Positions 7,597-16,082 of a stretch of DNA of 64,000 nucleotides are shown here, piece by piece (the stretch's first letter is position 1; each line of letters starts with the position of its first letter). The notes below the pieces were generated by a model. That model saw only the letters and a program-made list of their open reading frames with translations, was not told the DNA's origin and did not search any database. A program made the position numbers and the translations under genes. Origin of the DNA: Pseudomonadota bacterium. Its GTDB lineage: Bacteria; Pseudomonadota; Alphaproteobacteria; Rhizobiales; Devosiaceae. The stretch covers positions 453,698 to 517,697 of the forward strand of contig JAEWBN010000022.1 in assembly GCA_023391095.1 (NCBI GenBank). Direction: 5' to 3'.

Positions 7597-8139
7597 TTAG
7601 AAGCTGCGGTCGCCCTGTTCTGCCATATAGGCGATTTCCTCCGGCGTGCTGTCGCGCCCCAGCGCCTTGTTGCGGAAGGGGAAGCGCCCGAAGCGGGCTA
7701 TGGTGTCGCGATGTGCGCGCATGTAGTTGAGCGAGTTCTCGTCGCCATAGGCTTCGTAAAGCCGCACGCCTTCGTCCTGAATGACGAGGGACTCGGCATG
7801 CATGTAGGGTAGATAGAAGAAGCTCGCCCAGGCGTGGTCGACAGCCATGTCGTGACCGCCGGCGACCGCTTCCTGTGCCAGCGCCAGGGCCATCTTGTCC
7901 TGCGCAAAAGCGACGGGGCTGCCGCGATAGAGCTGCCGAGAGAACTGGTCCAGAAGCACGATCTCGGCAATGCGCCCTTCCGGTGTTTCGCGCCAGGCCC
8001 AGGCCTCGCCGCGCGCAGCCTGCGCATGAAGATCGGTGAAGCGCTGGCATTTAGCGTCGAACACCGCGTCCCCGCCGAACCAGTCATCAAAGCCATGCTC
8101 GACAAACCAGAACTGGATGAGATCTTGAGGGCCGTGCAT
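7597..8139 (-). CDS. DUF924-family protein
   Basis: A 180-residue protein matching the DUF924 family, which is alpha-helical and TPR-like. Typical motifs are IQFWF near the N-terminus, LDQFSR near the middle, and FYLPYMHAE with RFPFRN in the C-terminal half. The start at 8139 has AGGAG upstream; the frame extends much further up, but that part is the shadow of the neighbouring gene. No biochemical role is established for the family. It may be co-transcribed with the VOC gene, which starts at 9124 and ends 61 bases upstream. Confidence 0.85.
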   Translation of the reverse strand: MHGPQDLIQFWFVEHGFDDWFGGDAVFDAKCQRFTDLHAQAARGEAWAWRETPEGRIAEIVLLDQFSRQLYRGSPVAFAQDKMALALAQEAVAGGHDMAVDHAWASFFYLPYMHAESLVIQDEGVRLYEAYGDENSLNYMRAHRDTIARFGRFPFRNKALGRDSTPEEIAYMAEQGDRSF

Positions 8140-8200
8140 GACTAACTCCTGGGAAGATACAGAGCTGGCACCATCCGTGTGGATGGCGCCGGTGTAAAGG

Positions 8201-9124
8201 TCAGGCGGCCAGTTCGAGCCGGATACGGTTGCCGAACGGGTCGCGGGTTTCGAGATCATTGCCGACCACATCGACCGGTGCGCCGGCCTTTTCGAGCCGC
8301 GTCTTAAGGGCAGCGAGGCTTTCAGCATCCGGCAGGACGATGGTGAACCACCGCAGTCCTGCAGCTCCAGTTGGGGGCAGTTTTGCATTGGGGCCCGACC
8401 AGATGTTGAAGGCCAGCGTATGGGGCATGTAGTCGAGCCCGACATCGCCCATGCCGAAGGACTGGATCAGCAGGAAGCCGGCAAAACCCACCACGTCGCG
8501 ATAAAAGTCCATGGCGCGATCGAGGTCGTTCACATGCACATGCACGTGGCCGATGCGCGTGCCGGAAGGCATGCGGGCAGCCAGAACCGGGTTAGGCCCA
8601 AGCTCTTCAAGCAGACCGTCGAGGTCGATGGGTTCGCGGCCTGAATGGGGCTTGCCATCTGCGGTTACGGCGTAGGTTTCGCCCTTGTCGGGGTCACCCA
8701 GAGTGCCGCGATCCGGCGTTTCGAAGGTGATCTCGATGCCAATGCCGTCAAAATCCCAAAGGTAGATGGCTTCGGAGACGAGGTGGTCGGTGGGCGAGAT
8801 GCGGACATTGCGCTGCAGGGCGCGCACGGCCATCTGCGCCAGGTCAACGCGACGCGGCACGTGGATGGCGACGTGATAAAGCCCGATGGTGCGCTGCACG
8901 ACCGGCTGGGTCGCGCCGGTTTCGAGCACGATCAGCGTCTTGCCACCGACGCCCATATGGAGGGCATTGCCGTTTTCCTCGATAAGGTCGAGGCCGACGA
9001 CATCCTGCCAGATGGCCAGCGCCTTGGCGCGTTCGGTAACGGCGATACGGACCGGCCCCAGCGTCGTGGTCAGAGGCAGGATGGGAGCGGAGCGGACATT
9101 GGTCTGTACGGATGTGTCGATCAT
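8201..9124 (-). CDS. Two-domain VOC/glyoxalase-fold protein (CatE-like extradiol dioxygenase type)
   Basis: A 307-residue protein with two vicinal-oxygen-chelate domains. Candidate metal-ligand His residues are in YHVAIHV (first domain) and IGHVHVHV (second domain), and a Glu lies in the C-terminal strand RIRLEL. The layout matches CatE-type catechol 2,3-dioxygenases and related ring-cleavage or glyoxalase enzymes. The ATG at 9124 has a near-perfect AAGGAGGT site, so the longer frame to 9289 is rejected. The substrate is unknown, and there are no aromatic-degradation genes nearby. Confidence 0.82.
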   Translation of the reverse strand: MIDTSVQTNVRSAPILPLTTTLGPVRIAVTERAKALAIWQDVVGLDLIEENGNALHMGVGGKTLIVLETGATQPVVQRTIGLYHVAIHVPRRVDLAQMAVRALQRNVRISPTDHLVSEAIYLWDFDGIGIEITFETPDRGTLGDPDKGETYAVTADGKPHSGREPIDLDGLLEELGPNPVLAARMPSGTRIGHVHVHVNDLDRAMDFYRDVVGFAGFLLIQSFGMGDVGLDYMPHTLAFNIWSGPNAKLPPTGAAGLRWFTIVLPDAESLAALKTRLEKAGAPVDVVGNDLETRDPFGNRIRLELAA

Positions 9125-9221
9125 TTTCGACCTCCTTGAATTGCATGACCCAGATGTAGCGCGCCCCACCCTTCGCAGAAAGTGGACGATACCGAAGGCT
9201 TTGTTCGACGATCCGCTCCAG

Positions 9222-10031
9222 TCAAAGACCTGCGCGGACAGCGATATCTCCCCACTGCTCAACGAACTCGTCCCGCGCCCGCAGCCCACCGCTCACGTCA
9301 TGGCGCTTTTCATCCTGATTGAGCCGCACGAAAACGACACGCTTGCCCGCCTTTTCGGCCCAGCCGACATACCAGCCCCAGCCCTTGGCGTAATCGAAGC
9401 TATAGTCAGCGCGGCGGGGATAGGCGGAGCCGGTCTTGCCCCAGAGCTGCCAGCCATCGGCCGCTCCCGGGCTTTCGAGCAGGCTGATGGCTCCGTCCAC
9501 GGCACGTTGGGAAACCGGCAACTGCCCCTGCAGCAGCGCCGCGATGAAACCGGCCTGTTCCAGAGGGGAGATCTTGAGCGAGGAAGAAATCCAGGAGCGT
9601 TCGAGACCGTTGTTTCGACCGGGATCACCAGAGAAATCGGCATTGCCATAGCCAAAGCCCTGCGCAAACGCTGTGAGCTTTTCAATACCGAGCCGTTCAG
9701 TGAGGCGCTGGGAATACCAGACATTGGAAAAGTGGATCCACATGGTCGGATCGGTGTCCTGCCGCCATGCGGCGACCCAAACGGCGTAACCTTCGCGGAA
9801 GGGAAACTTCGGTTCGGTCTTTGAGGTGATGATGCCTGTTTCGAATGCCATGACCGCGAGGGGGAGCTTGAAGGTGGACGCCGGCGTCACTCGTGTGTCG
9901 CAATCGCCTTCGGCGAAGAGCACGGTGCGGCTCACCGGATCGGCCACCAGCGTACAGAGCGTGCGCGCCTCGGCAGGCAGCGCAAGGCAGAGGCCCAGCA
10001 GTACAGGAATAAGGATTTTCGGCAGACGCAT
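9222..10031 (-). CDS. Class D (OXA-type) beta-lactamase
   Basis: A 269-residue secreted serine hydrolase with a signal peptide at about 1-22. All class D landmarks are present: STFK with the active Ser at 52 and Lys at 55, SNV at 102-104 (the SxV motif), YGN at 128-130, a Trp at 147 in the position that stabilises carboxylated Lys, and KTGS at 199-202. The length is normal for OXA enzymes. It should hydrolyse penicillins in the periplasm. It stands alone with no mobile element, so it looks like a resident chromosomal gene. The spectrum cannot be predicted. Confidence 0.9.
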   Translation of the reverse strand: MRLPKILIPVLLGLCLALPAEARTLCTLVADPVSRTVLFAEGDCDTRVTPASTFKLPLAVMAFETGIITSKTEPKFPFREGYAVWVAAWRQDTDPTMWIHFSNVWYSQRLTERLGIEKLTAFAQGFGYGNADFSGDPGRNNGLERSWISSSLKISPLEQAGFIAALLQGQLPVSQRAVDGAISLLESPGAADGWQLWGKTGSAYPRRADYSFDYAKGWGWYVGWAEKAGKRVVFVRLNQDEKRHDVSGGLRARDEFVEQWGDIAVRAGL

Positions 10032-10081
10032 GAACCCTCCCGCTGCATGCTGGATTTCACTTTAGCGCCGATTCAGGTGAA

Positions 10082-10678
10082 ATGACGACGATGACCGAAA
10101 TCCCGCTCGACCGCCGTTTCTTCGACCGTCCTGTTGTTGCGGTGGCGCGCGACCTGATCGGCGCCGTGCTGCTGCATAAGGGCGTCGGAGGACCGATCGT
10201 CGAGGTCGAGGCCTATGACCAGGCCGACCCCGCCTCGCATAGTTTCCGAGGCCCGACGCTGCGCAACAGCGCAATGTTCGGCCCCCCGGGCCATGCCTAT
10301 GTCTATAAAATCTACGGCATCCACCATTGCCTCAATTTCGTCTGCGCGCCGGGGAGTGCTGTGCTCATTCGCGCACTTGAGCCGCAAACGGGGTTGGAGA
10401 CCATGCACCTGCGTCGCGGGGGTGTGGGGGAGCGACAGCTCTGCTCGGGTCCCGGCAAGCTGGCGCAGGCGCTCGGCATCGATCTTGCTCAGAATGGGCT
10501 GCCGCTCGACAGCCCGCCCTTTGCGCTTTTTGCGGCCGACGAACAGGCAGAAATCGCAACCGGCCCCCGCATCGGCATCACCAAGGGCGTGGAGACGCCC
10601 TGGCGCTTCGACCTTGCGGGCTCGCGGTTCCTCAGCAAGCCCATTTCACCGAAGGTCTTGGCGCCGAAGATTTTGTGA
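10082..10678 (+). CDS. DNA-3-methyladenine glycosylase (AAG/MPG family)
   Basis: A 198-residue base-excision repair enzyme of the mammalian-type alkyladenine glycosylase family. The motif VEAY holds the catalytic Glu at 43 (equivalent to human Glu125). The family block LRNSAMFGPPGHAYVYKIYG and the Asn in HHCLNF are intact. It removes alkylated purines from DNA. The start overlaps a run of MTT-MTE codons, so the true start could be one of two ATGs nine bases apart. It is divergent from the beta-lactamase gene. Confidence 0.92.
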   Translation: MTTMTEIPLDRRFFDRPVVAVARDLIGAVLLHKGVGGPIVEVEAYDQADPASHSFRGPTLRNSAMFGPPGHAYVYKIYGIHHCLNFVCAPGSAVLIRALEPQTGLETMHLRRGGVGERQLCSGPGKLAQALGIDLAQNGLPLDSPPFALFAADEQAEIATGPRIGITKGVETPWRFDLAGSRFLSKPISPKVLAPKIL

Positions 10679-10863
10679 TCGTGCCGATGCAACCGGAGCG
10701 CGGCTTGAACATTAGCCCGGCACGAGACCGGTGTGTGTCAACCGGACGCGATGGCATAGGGAACGGACATGGTTTTTCCGGTTTCCCGGTCCGGCCAACG
10801 AAACGGCAGCCGAGCCCTTATCCCATCCACACCGGTCTCACCCCCCTCCATAAGGAGACAGCC

Positions 10864-11181
10864 ATGCCGCAGGGTGACAAAGGTGCCTATACCGATAAGC
10901 AGAAGCGGAAGGCCGAGCATATCGAGGAAGGCTACGAGAAGAAGGGTGTGAGCAAGGACGAAGCCGAGCGCCGCGCCTGGGCAACGGTCAACAAGGATGA
11001 TGCTGGCGGCAAAAAATCGGGCTCCGGCCGCGGCAAGGATACCGGCCACCCCGCCGCGCACAAGGGCGGCAAAAAGGGTGGCGAGGCCTCCGCCAGCCGC
11101 TCTGCCGCCGACCGCTCCGCTTCGGCAAAGAAGGCCGCGGCCACTCGCAAGCGCAATGCCGAGAGCCACGCCAATCACTAA
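10864..11181 (+). CDS. Small Lys/Ala/Gly-rich protein (plasmid-stabilisation-like)
   Basis: A 105-residue hydrophilic basic protein. The N-terminal half is a helical domain (with KQKRKAEHIEEGYEKKG) of the kind annotated as plasmid stabilisation protein in Rhizobiales. The C-terminal half is a low-complexity tail with GGKK repeats and many Lys, Ser and Ala, suggesting DNA binding or a disordered stress protein. The start has AAGGAG seven bases upstream; the frame to 10675 is a spurious extension. The name is inherited from other annotations and there is no plasmid context here. Confidence 0.75.
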   Translation: MPQGDKGAYTDKQKRKAEHIEEGYEKKGVSKDEAERRAWATVNKDDAGGKKSGSGRGKDTGHPAAHKGGKKGGEASASRSAADRSASAKKAAATRKRNAESHANH

Positions 11182-11239
11182 AGCGGAATGCGGCGCTCTG
11201 CGCGTTGCCTCTCTGGGGAGGGCGTGATTCAAAGGGCAT

Positions 11240-13087
11240 GTGGATGTCCTTGAGTCGTACGATCTGTTTTCGCCCCATCGCCATGAGCGGCCGACGCCGC
11301 TCGCGGTGCTGCGCGACATTTTCGGGCACAAGGCGTTTCGCGGATTACAGGCCGACGTGATCGATCACGTCGCAGGTGGTGGCGATGCCGTGGTGCTTTT
11401 CCCCACCGGCGCCGGCAAATCCATGTGTTACCAGATCCCGGCCATCTGCCGATCGGGAGTTGGCATCGTCGTCTCCCCGCTGATCGCCCTGATGCGCGAC
11501 CAGGTGGAAGCGCTGAAGCAAGCTGGTGTTGCGGCAGCGGCGCTCAATTCTTCGCTGACGGCGGAAGAATCCGCCGAAGTGCGCCGGAAGCTGCGGCGGG
11601 GGGAACTGGACCTCCTTTATGTGGCGCCCGAGCGCGTCGCGACGCCGGGCTTTGCCAATATGCTGGCCGATTGCGAAATCGCGCTCTTTGCCATCGACGA
11701 GGCCCATTGCGTGAGCCAATGGGGCCATGATTTCCGCCCGGAATATCGCGAACTCATTCATCTCGTTGAACTCTTCCCCGGCGTGCCGCGCATCGCGCTC
11801 ACCGCCACGGCCGATCCCACCACACGGGAAGACATTATCGAGCGGCTGGGGCTTGAGCAGGCCGAGGTGTTTACCACCAGCTTTGACCGCCCGAACATTT
11901 CCTATTCCATCGTCGAGCGCGACAAGCCGCGCGACCAGCTTCTCGACTTTCTTGGAAGCCACAAAGGCGAGAGCGGTATCGTCTATTGCCTCTCCCGCGC
12001 CAAGGTAGAGGATGTCGCCGACTGGCTGACCAGCAAGGGCATCAAAGCCCTGCCCTATCATGCCGGCATGAGCGCGCAGCAGCGCAGCGCCAATCAGGAT
12101 GCCTTCCTCAAGGAAGAGGGGCTTTGCCTTGTCGCAACTGTGGCCTTCGGCATGGGCATCGACAAGCCCGATGTCCGCTATGTCGCCCATATGGACCTGC
12201 CCGCCTCCATCGAAGCCTATTATCAGGAGACCGGACGCGCCGGACGCGACGGTCAGCCGGCCGATGCCTGGATGAGCTATGGCATGGCCGATGTGGTGCA
12301 ACGGCGCCGGATGATCGACGAGGGCAATGCGCCCGACGAAATCAAGCGGCTCGAACACAGCAAGCTCAATGCGCTGCTCGGGGTTTGCGAAACGGCCTCG
12401 TGCCGGCGTCAGGCCATCCTCAGCCATTTCGGCGAAAGCTACCCGCAGCCCTGTGGCAATTGCGACACCTGCCGCTCGCCGGTCGAAAGCTGGGACGGAA
12501 CGGAAGCCGCGATAAAGGCGCTGGCTGCCATCTATCGCACCGGCCAGCGCTTCGGCGCGGCCCATGTGATCGACGTGCTTGTTGGCAAGGACACCGAAAA
12601 AGTTCAGCGTTTCGGCCACCAGCATCAGAAGGTTTTTGGCCAAGGACGCGATCTCGATGCCAAGGCCTGGCAATCGGTCATCCGGCAGCTGACGGCCATG
12701 GGCCTCATCATCGTGGACCACGCCAATCACGGCGCGCTGCAACTGGCGGAGGGCGCAGGACCGGTTTTCAAGCGCGAGCGCCGCGTCATCCTGCGCAAGG
12801 ACCGGCCGAAGAAATCCCTCGAGGTGCGTCGCGCCCTGGCGCGCTCTGTCGATGTGCCCGAGCACGCCAAACCGCTCTTTGAAGCACTGCGCGAGGAACG
12901 CCTGCGGCTTGCCAAGGAACAGGGCGTGCCGCCCTATGTCATCTTCCATGACGCAACGCTTAAGGCCATGGCGCTGGCCGAGCCGATCCATCCGCATGAC
13001 ATGCTCAACCTGCCCGGCGTCGGGCAAGGCAAGCTCGACCGCTATGGCGATGCGTTCCTGGCTGTGGTTTCAAATTTCAAAGGATGA
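11240..13087 (+). CDS. recQ: ATP-dependent DNA helicase RecQ
   Basis: A 615-residue 3'-5' helicase. Walker A TGAGKS holds Lys 60, and DEAH is followed by CVSQWGHDFRPEY. Motifs V-VI end with TGRAGRDG. The RQC zinc site is C-x3-C with CGNCDTC downstream, then a winged helix, then an HRDC domain (from about 520) ending in LPGVGQGKLDRYGD. It acts in recombination and fork repair. The start is a GTG; an ATG two bases upstream is out of frame. Length is normal. Confidence 0.95.
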   Translation: MDVLESYDLFSPHRHERPTPLAVLRDIFGHKAFRGLQADVIDHVAGGGDAVVLFPTGAGKSMCYQIPAICRSGVGIVVSPLIALMRDQVEALKQAGVAAAALNSSLTAEESAEVRRKLRRGELDLLYVAPERVATPGFANMLADCEIALFAIDEAHCVSQWGHDFRPEYRELIHLVELFPGVPRIALTATADPTTREDIIERLGLEQAEVFTTSFDRPNISYSIVERDKPRDQLLDFLGSHKGESGIVYCLSRAKVEDVADWLTSKGIKALPYHAGMSAQQRSANQDAFLKEEGLCLVATVAFGMGIDKPDVRYVAHMDLPASIEAYYQETGRAGRDGQPADAWMSYGMADVVQRRRMIDEGNAPDEIKRLEHSKLNALLGVCETASCRRQAILSHFGESYPQPCGNCDTCRSPVESWDGTEAAIKALAAIYRTGQRFGAAHVIDVLVGKDTEKVQRFGHQHQKVFGQGRDLDAKAWQSVIRQLTAMGLIIVDHANHGALQLAEGAGPVFKRERRVILRKDRPKKSLEVRRALARSVDVPEHAKPLFEALREERLRLAKEQGVPPYVIFHDATLKAMALAEPIHPHDMLNLPGVGQGKLDRYGDAFLAVVSNFKG

Positions 13088-13103
13088 CGCGATGAACGCA
13101 GCG

Positions 13104-13180
13104 AAGGCCCCCTCACCCGGCCTTCGGCCGATCTCTCACCCTGGGGGAGAGGCACAGCGCAATCGGAGTAAGGGGGCCTT
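13104..13180. repeat. REP-like palindromic intergenic element
   Basis: The outer arms AAGGCCCCCT and AGGGGGCCTT are inverted copies about 57 bases apart. Between them are CGGCCTTCGGCCG, a small perfect hairpin, and CTCTCACCCTGGGGGAGAG, another stem. This composite of nested palindromes is the form of dispersed intergenic repeats in Rhizobiales genomes. It fills the gap between recQ and the next gene. Confidence 0.5.
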
Positions 13181-13183
13181 GTC

Positions 13184-14158
13184 ATGAACCCCACCGCCAA
13201 ACGCCCCCGCCTCCCCGTCATTGATATTGCGCGCGGCGTCGCCATCATTGCGATGGTCATCTACCATCTCGCATGGGATCTTTCGTTCTATCGCTTCATC
13301 CCCGTCGATGTCGGCTACGACCCGGGCTGGGTCATGTTTGCCCGCTCGATCCTCTTCGCCTTCATGCTGCTGGTCGGTGTGGGACTGGTACTGGGCCATG
13401 GCGATGGCATGCGCTGGAAAAGCTTCTGGCGACGCTGGCTCCTTCTGGTCGGCGGCGCGGCGCTGATCACGCTCGGCACCTGGTTCACCTTCCCTGACAG
13501 CTTCGTCTATTTCGGCGTTCTGCATGCAATCGCAGCCGCAAGCCTGCTGGCGCTGCCGTTTCTCTTCACGCCGATCTGGCTGACGGGTCTGGTGGCAATT
13601 GTCGTCGTCGCCCTGCCCTTCCTGTTCTCCGACCCACTCTACAATTCCAAGGCCCTGTCCTGGATCGGGTTCTGGACCGAGCCGCCCTATACCAATGATC
13701 TTGTGCCGCTCTTTCCCTGGCTGGGCATTGTGCTCGCGGGGGTCCTCCTGATGCGGCTCATCCGGGCCAGAGCTGCCGAAGCGAAACTCGCGACCATCCA
13801 GCCCAAGAATGCCGTGGTCAAAGCGCTGGCCTGGATGGGACGCTGGAGCCTCGTCATCTATCTCGTCCACCAGCCCCTGCTGCTGGCGGCCATTGTACCG
13901 CTGTCACAGTTCATGGGCACGCAGGAAGCAGGACAGGAAATCGAGTTCCTCAATTCCTGCCAATCCACCTGCGAAGCGAGCGGCACCACGGCGACGCTCT
14001 GTGCCATTTATTGCCAATGCGGGCTCGAAGGCATCAAGCGCGACGAACTGTGGGACCCGATCTTCACCGGGGTCATCACGCCAGACCAGCAAAGCAAGCT
14101 CGACGCCAATAACCTGCAATGCTCGCAGCTGATCTATCCTGATCTCACGGTCGAATAG
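13184..14158 (+). CDS. DUF1624 polytopic membrane protein (acyltransferase-like)
   Basis: A 324-residue membrane protein of the DUF1624 / heparan-alpha-glucosaminide acetyltransferase-like group. The family start motif RLPVIDIARGVAIIAMVIYH is at about 9-28. Seven or eight hydrophobic spans follow, with the last near 228-250. The C-terminal 70 residues are soluble and hold six Cys (two CxxxC-like pairs and others), which is unusual. It probably transfers an acyl group to an envelope glycan. The start lies immediately after the REP-like element. Confidence 0.8.
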   Translation: MNPTAKRPRLPVIDIARGVAIIAMVIYHLAWDLSFYRFIPVDVGYDPGWVMFARSILFAFMLLVGVGLVLGHGDGMRWKSFWRRWLLLVGGAALITLGTWFTFPDSFVYFGVLHAIAAASLLALPFLFTPIWLTGLVAIVVVALPFLFSDPLYNSKALSWIGFWTEPPYTNDLVPLFPWLGIVLAGVLLMRLIRARAAEAKLATIQPKNAVVKALAWMGRWSLVIYLVHQPLLLAAIVPLSQFMGTQEAGQEIEFLNSCQSTCEASGTTATLCAIYCQCGLEGIKRDELWDPIFTGVITPDQQSKLDANNLQCSQLIYPDLTVE

Positions 14159-14178
14159 GCCTCTGAACGGCTGAGGCC
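14158..14178. terminator. Convergent hairpin
   Basis: GGCCTC and GAGGCC pair across a nine-base loop between two convergent genes. There is no T-run, so intrinsic termination is only possible. Confidence 0.35.
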
Positions 14179-14183
14179 AACCT

Positions 14184-16082
14184 TCAGGTCGTTGCCGCCT
14201 TGGCGTTGGCCTGCGCCACCAATTCGTCGGGAATGTCGTCGAAGCTGGCATAGTTCATGTTGTAGAGCTTGGAATAGAGCCCGCCGAGCGCCATGAGCTC
14301 GTCGTGGTTGCCTTCCTCGATCTTCTCGCCATTCTGCAGCACGATGATCCGGTCGGCACCGCGAATGGTCGCCAGCCGGTGGGCAATGACCATGCCGGTG
14401 CGGCCCTCGAGCAGGATTTCGAGCGCCTTCTGAATCTGCTGCTCGGTATAGCTGTCGATATTGGCCGTGGCTTCGTCGAGCACAAGGATTTTCGCGTCAG
14501 CCACCAGTGCACGGGCAAAGCTGAGGAGCTGGCGCTGGCCCAGCGACAGGTTGGAGCCACGCTGCTCGAGCACCGTGTCATAGCCGTTGGCGAAGCGCTC
14601 GATAAAGTCGTGCGCGCCCACGGCTTTCGCCGCAGCGATCACGTCTTCCCGCGTTGCCGAAGCCTTGTTGTAGCGGATGTTCTCGAAGATGGTGCCGGTG
14701 AAGAGGAAGGGTTCCTGCAAAACCATGGCGACCTGTTCGCCAAGGCTCTCCTGCGTGACATTGCGCACGTCATGCCCGCCCACCAGAACCGCGCCGCCCT
14801 GCACTTCATAGAAGCGATGCACGAGCGCCATGGCACTGGTCTTGCCCGAGCCAGTCGGCCCCACCAGAGCCACCGTCTCACCCGGATTGACGCGGAAGGA
14901 GACGTTTTTCAGCACCGGCCTATTGGGATCGTACCCGAAGACAACGTCATGGAAGGCCACCGAGCCATCCATGACGTTGTCGAGCACGACGGCATTGGGC
15001 TTGTCCTCGATGACGACGGGCAGGTCGAGCACTTCGATGATGCGGCGGCCTGAGGTCATGGCCCGCTGCATGATCGAATATTGCATGGTCAGCGAGCGGA
15101 TCGGGTCGAAGAAGCGCTGGATATAGAAGATGAAGGCGACGATGACGCCGACCTGCAGGCTGCCGTTCAGCACCAGCGAACCGCCGACTACAATGACTGT
15201 CGCCATGGAAATGCCGGTCAAAGTATCGACGATCGGCACCATGACCTGCGCGAACTTGGAGCCGGTCAGTTGCGTGCGCAGATTGTGATAGGCCTTGTCG
15301 TCATAGAGGTCGAAATTGACTTTCTGGCGATCGAGGTTCTGCACCGTGCGCACGCCATTGATGCCTTCGGCCATGGCGCCATTGGTGAGCGAGTTCGTCT
15401 CATGCGCGGCCCAGAAGGCGCGCTTGGCCGGCGGGAGCCAGAAGATGCGCACGATGAAAAGGATCGGCATGGTGACCATGGTCAGCATGCCCAGCCGTGG
15501 GTCGAGGCTCAGCAGCACCGCGACAATGCCGAACAGCAGGACAATGTCGCCGACCGAAATCACCGAGGTTTCGAGGAATTCCTGCATGGAATTGACGTCG
15601 CCCTGCAGCCGGCTCATCAGCCGGCCGACCTCGGTCTTGTCCATATAGGACAGCGAAACGCGCTGAAGCTGGGCGAACATGGCCCGGCGCATGTCGAAAA
15701 GGACGTTCTCGGCAACCTGCCCGACCTGGGTTTCCTGCACCCAGGACGCGGCAAAGTTGAGCAGCACCGCCACCGCAAAGGCGCCGACGGCCCAGAGCAG
15801 ATTGTCGAGATTGCCCCCCTCAGTCATGCCGGTATCGATAGCATTGCCGATGATCAGCGGGATGGCGAGCTGGGTTGCGGTAAAGACCAGAACAGCCCCC
15901 ACCGAGAGGTAGATCTTCAGCCGGTAGGGATGGACGAACGCCCAGATACGACGGACGGTCTGGGGGTCATAGGCCTTGCCGAAGACCTCTTCCTCGATCT
16001 TGTGGCTGCCGACCGTGGCGCGCGGCGGACGCTGGCCCGGAAAGGCAGCGACTTCGCGTTCTTCATCATCGACCACGCTCAT
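14184..16082 (-). CDS. Heterodimeric ABC exporter, subunit 2 (canonical Walker B, altered signature)
   Basis: A 632-residue permease-ATPase fusion. Six membrane spans lie in about 60-330 and the ATPase domain follows. Walker A GPTGSGKTS and Walker B ILVLDEATANID (with catalytic Glu) are intact, and the switch His is in IAHRLAT. The signature reads LSLGQ (about 512-516) instead of LSGGQ. It overlaps the upstream partner gene by four bases (ATGA), so the two are translationally coupled and should form a heterodimer like LmrCD or TM287/288. The substrate is unknown; drugs or lipids are usual. Confidence 0.88.
   Translation of the reverse strand: MSVVDDEEREVAAFPGQRPPRATVGSHKIEEEVFGKAYDPQTVRRIWAFVHPYRLKIYLSVGAVLVFTATQLAIPLIIGNAIDTGMTEGGNLDNLLWAVGAFAVAVLLNFAASWVQETQVGQVAENVLFDMRRAMFAQLQRVSLSYMDKTEVGRLMSRLQGDVNSMQEFLETSVISVGDIVLLFGIVAVLLSLDPRLGMLTMVTMPILFIVRIFWLPPAKRAFWAAHETNSLTNGAMAEGINGVRTVQNLDRQKVNFDLYDDKAYHNLRTQLTGSKFAQVMVPIVDTLTGISMATVIVVGGSLVLNGSLQVGVIVAFIFYIQRFFDPIRSLTMQYSIMQRAMTSGRRIIEVLDLPVVIEDKPNAVVLDNVMDGSVAFHDVVFGYDPNRPVLKNVSFRVNPGETVALVGPTGSGKTSAMALVHRFYEVQGGAVLVGGHDVRNVTQESLGEQVAMVLQEPFLFTGTIFENIRYNKASATREDVIAAAKAVGAHDFIERFANGYDTVLEQRGSNLSLGQRQLLSFARALVADAKILVLDEATANIDSYTEQQIQKALEILLEGRTGMVIAHRLATIRGADRIIVLQNGEKIEEGNHDELMALGGLYSKLYNMNYASFDDIPDELVAQANAKAATT

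Noticed and set aside
10864..11181. Antitoxin or plasmid addiction role for the Lys-rich protein
   Set aside because: There is no partner toxin gene and no plasmid context; the plasmid-stabilisation label is only an inherited name.
11345..13027. 560-residue leftward ORF
   Set aside because: It is the exact antisense shadow of recQ; recQ has all helicase motifs.
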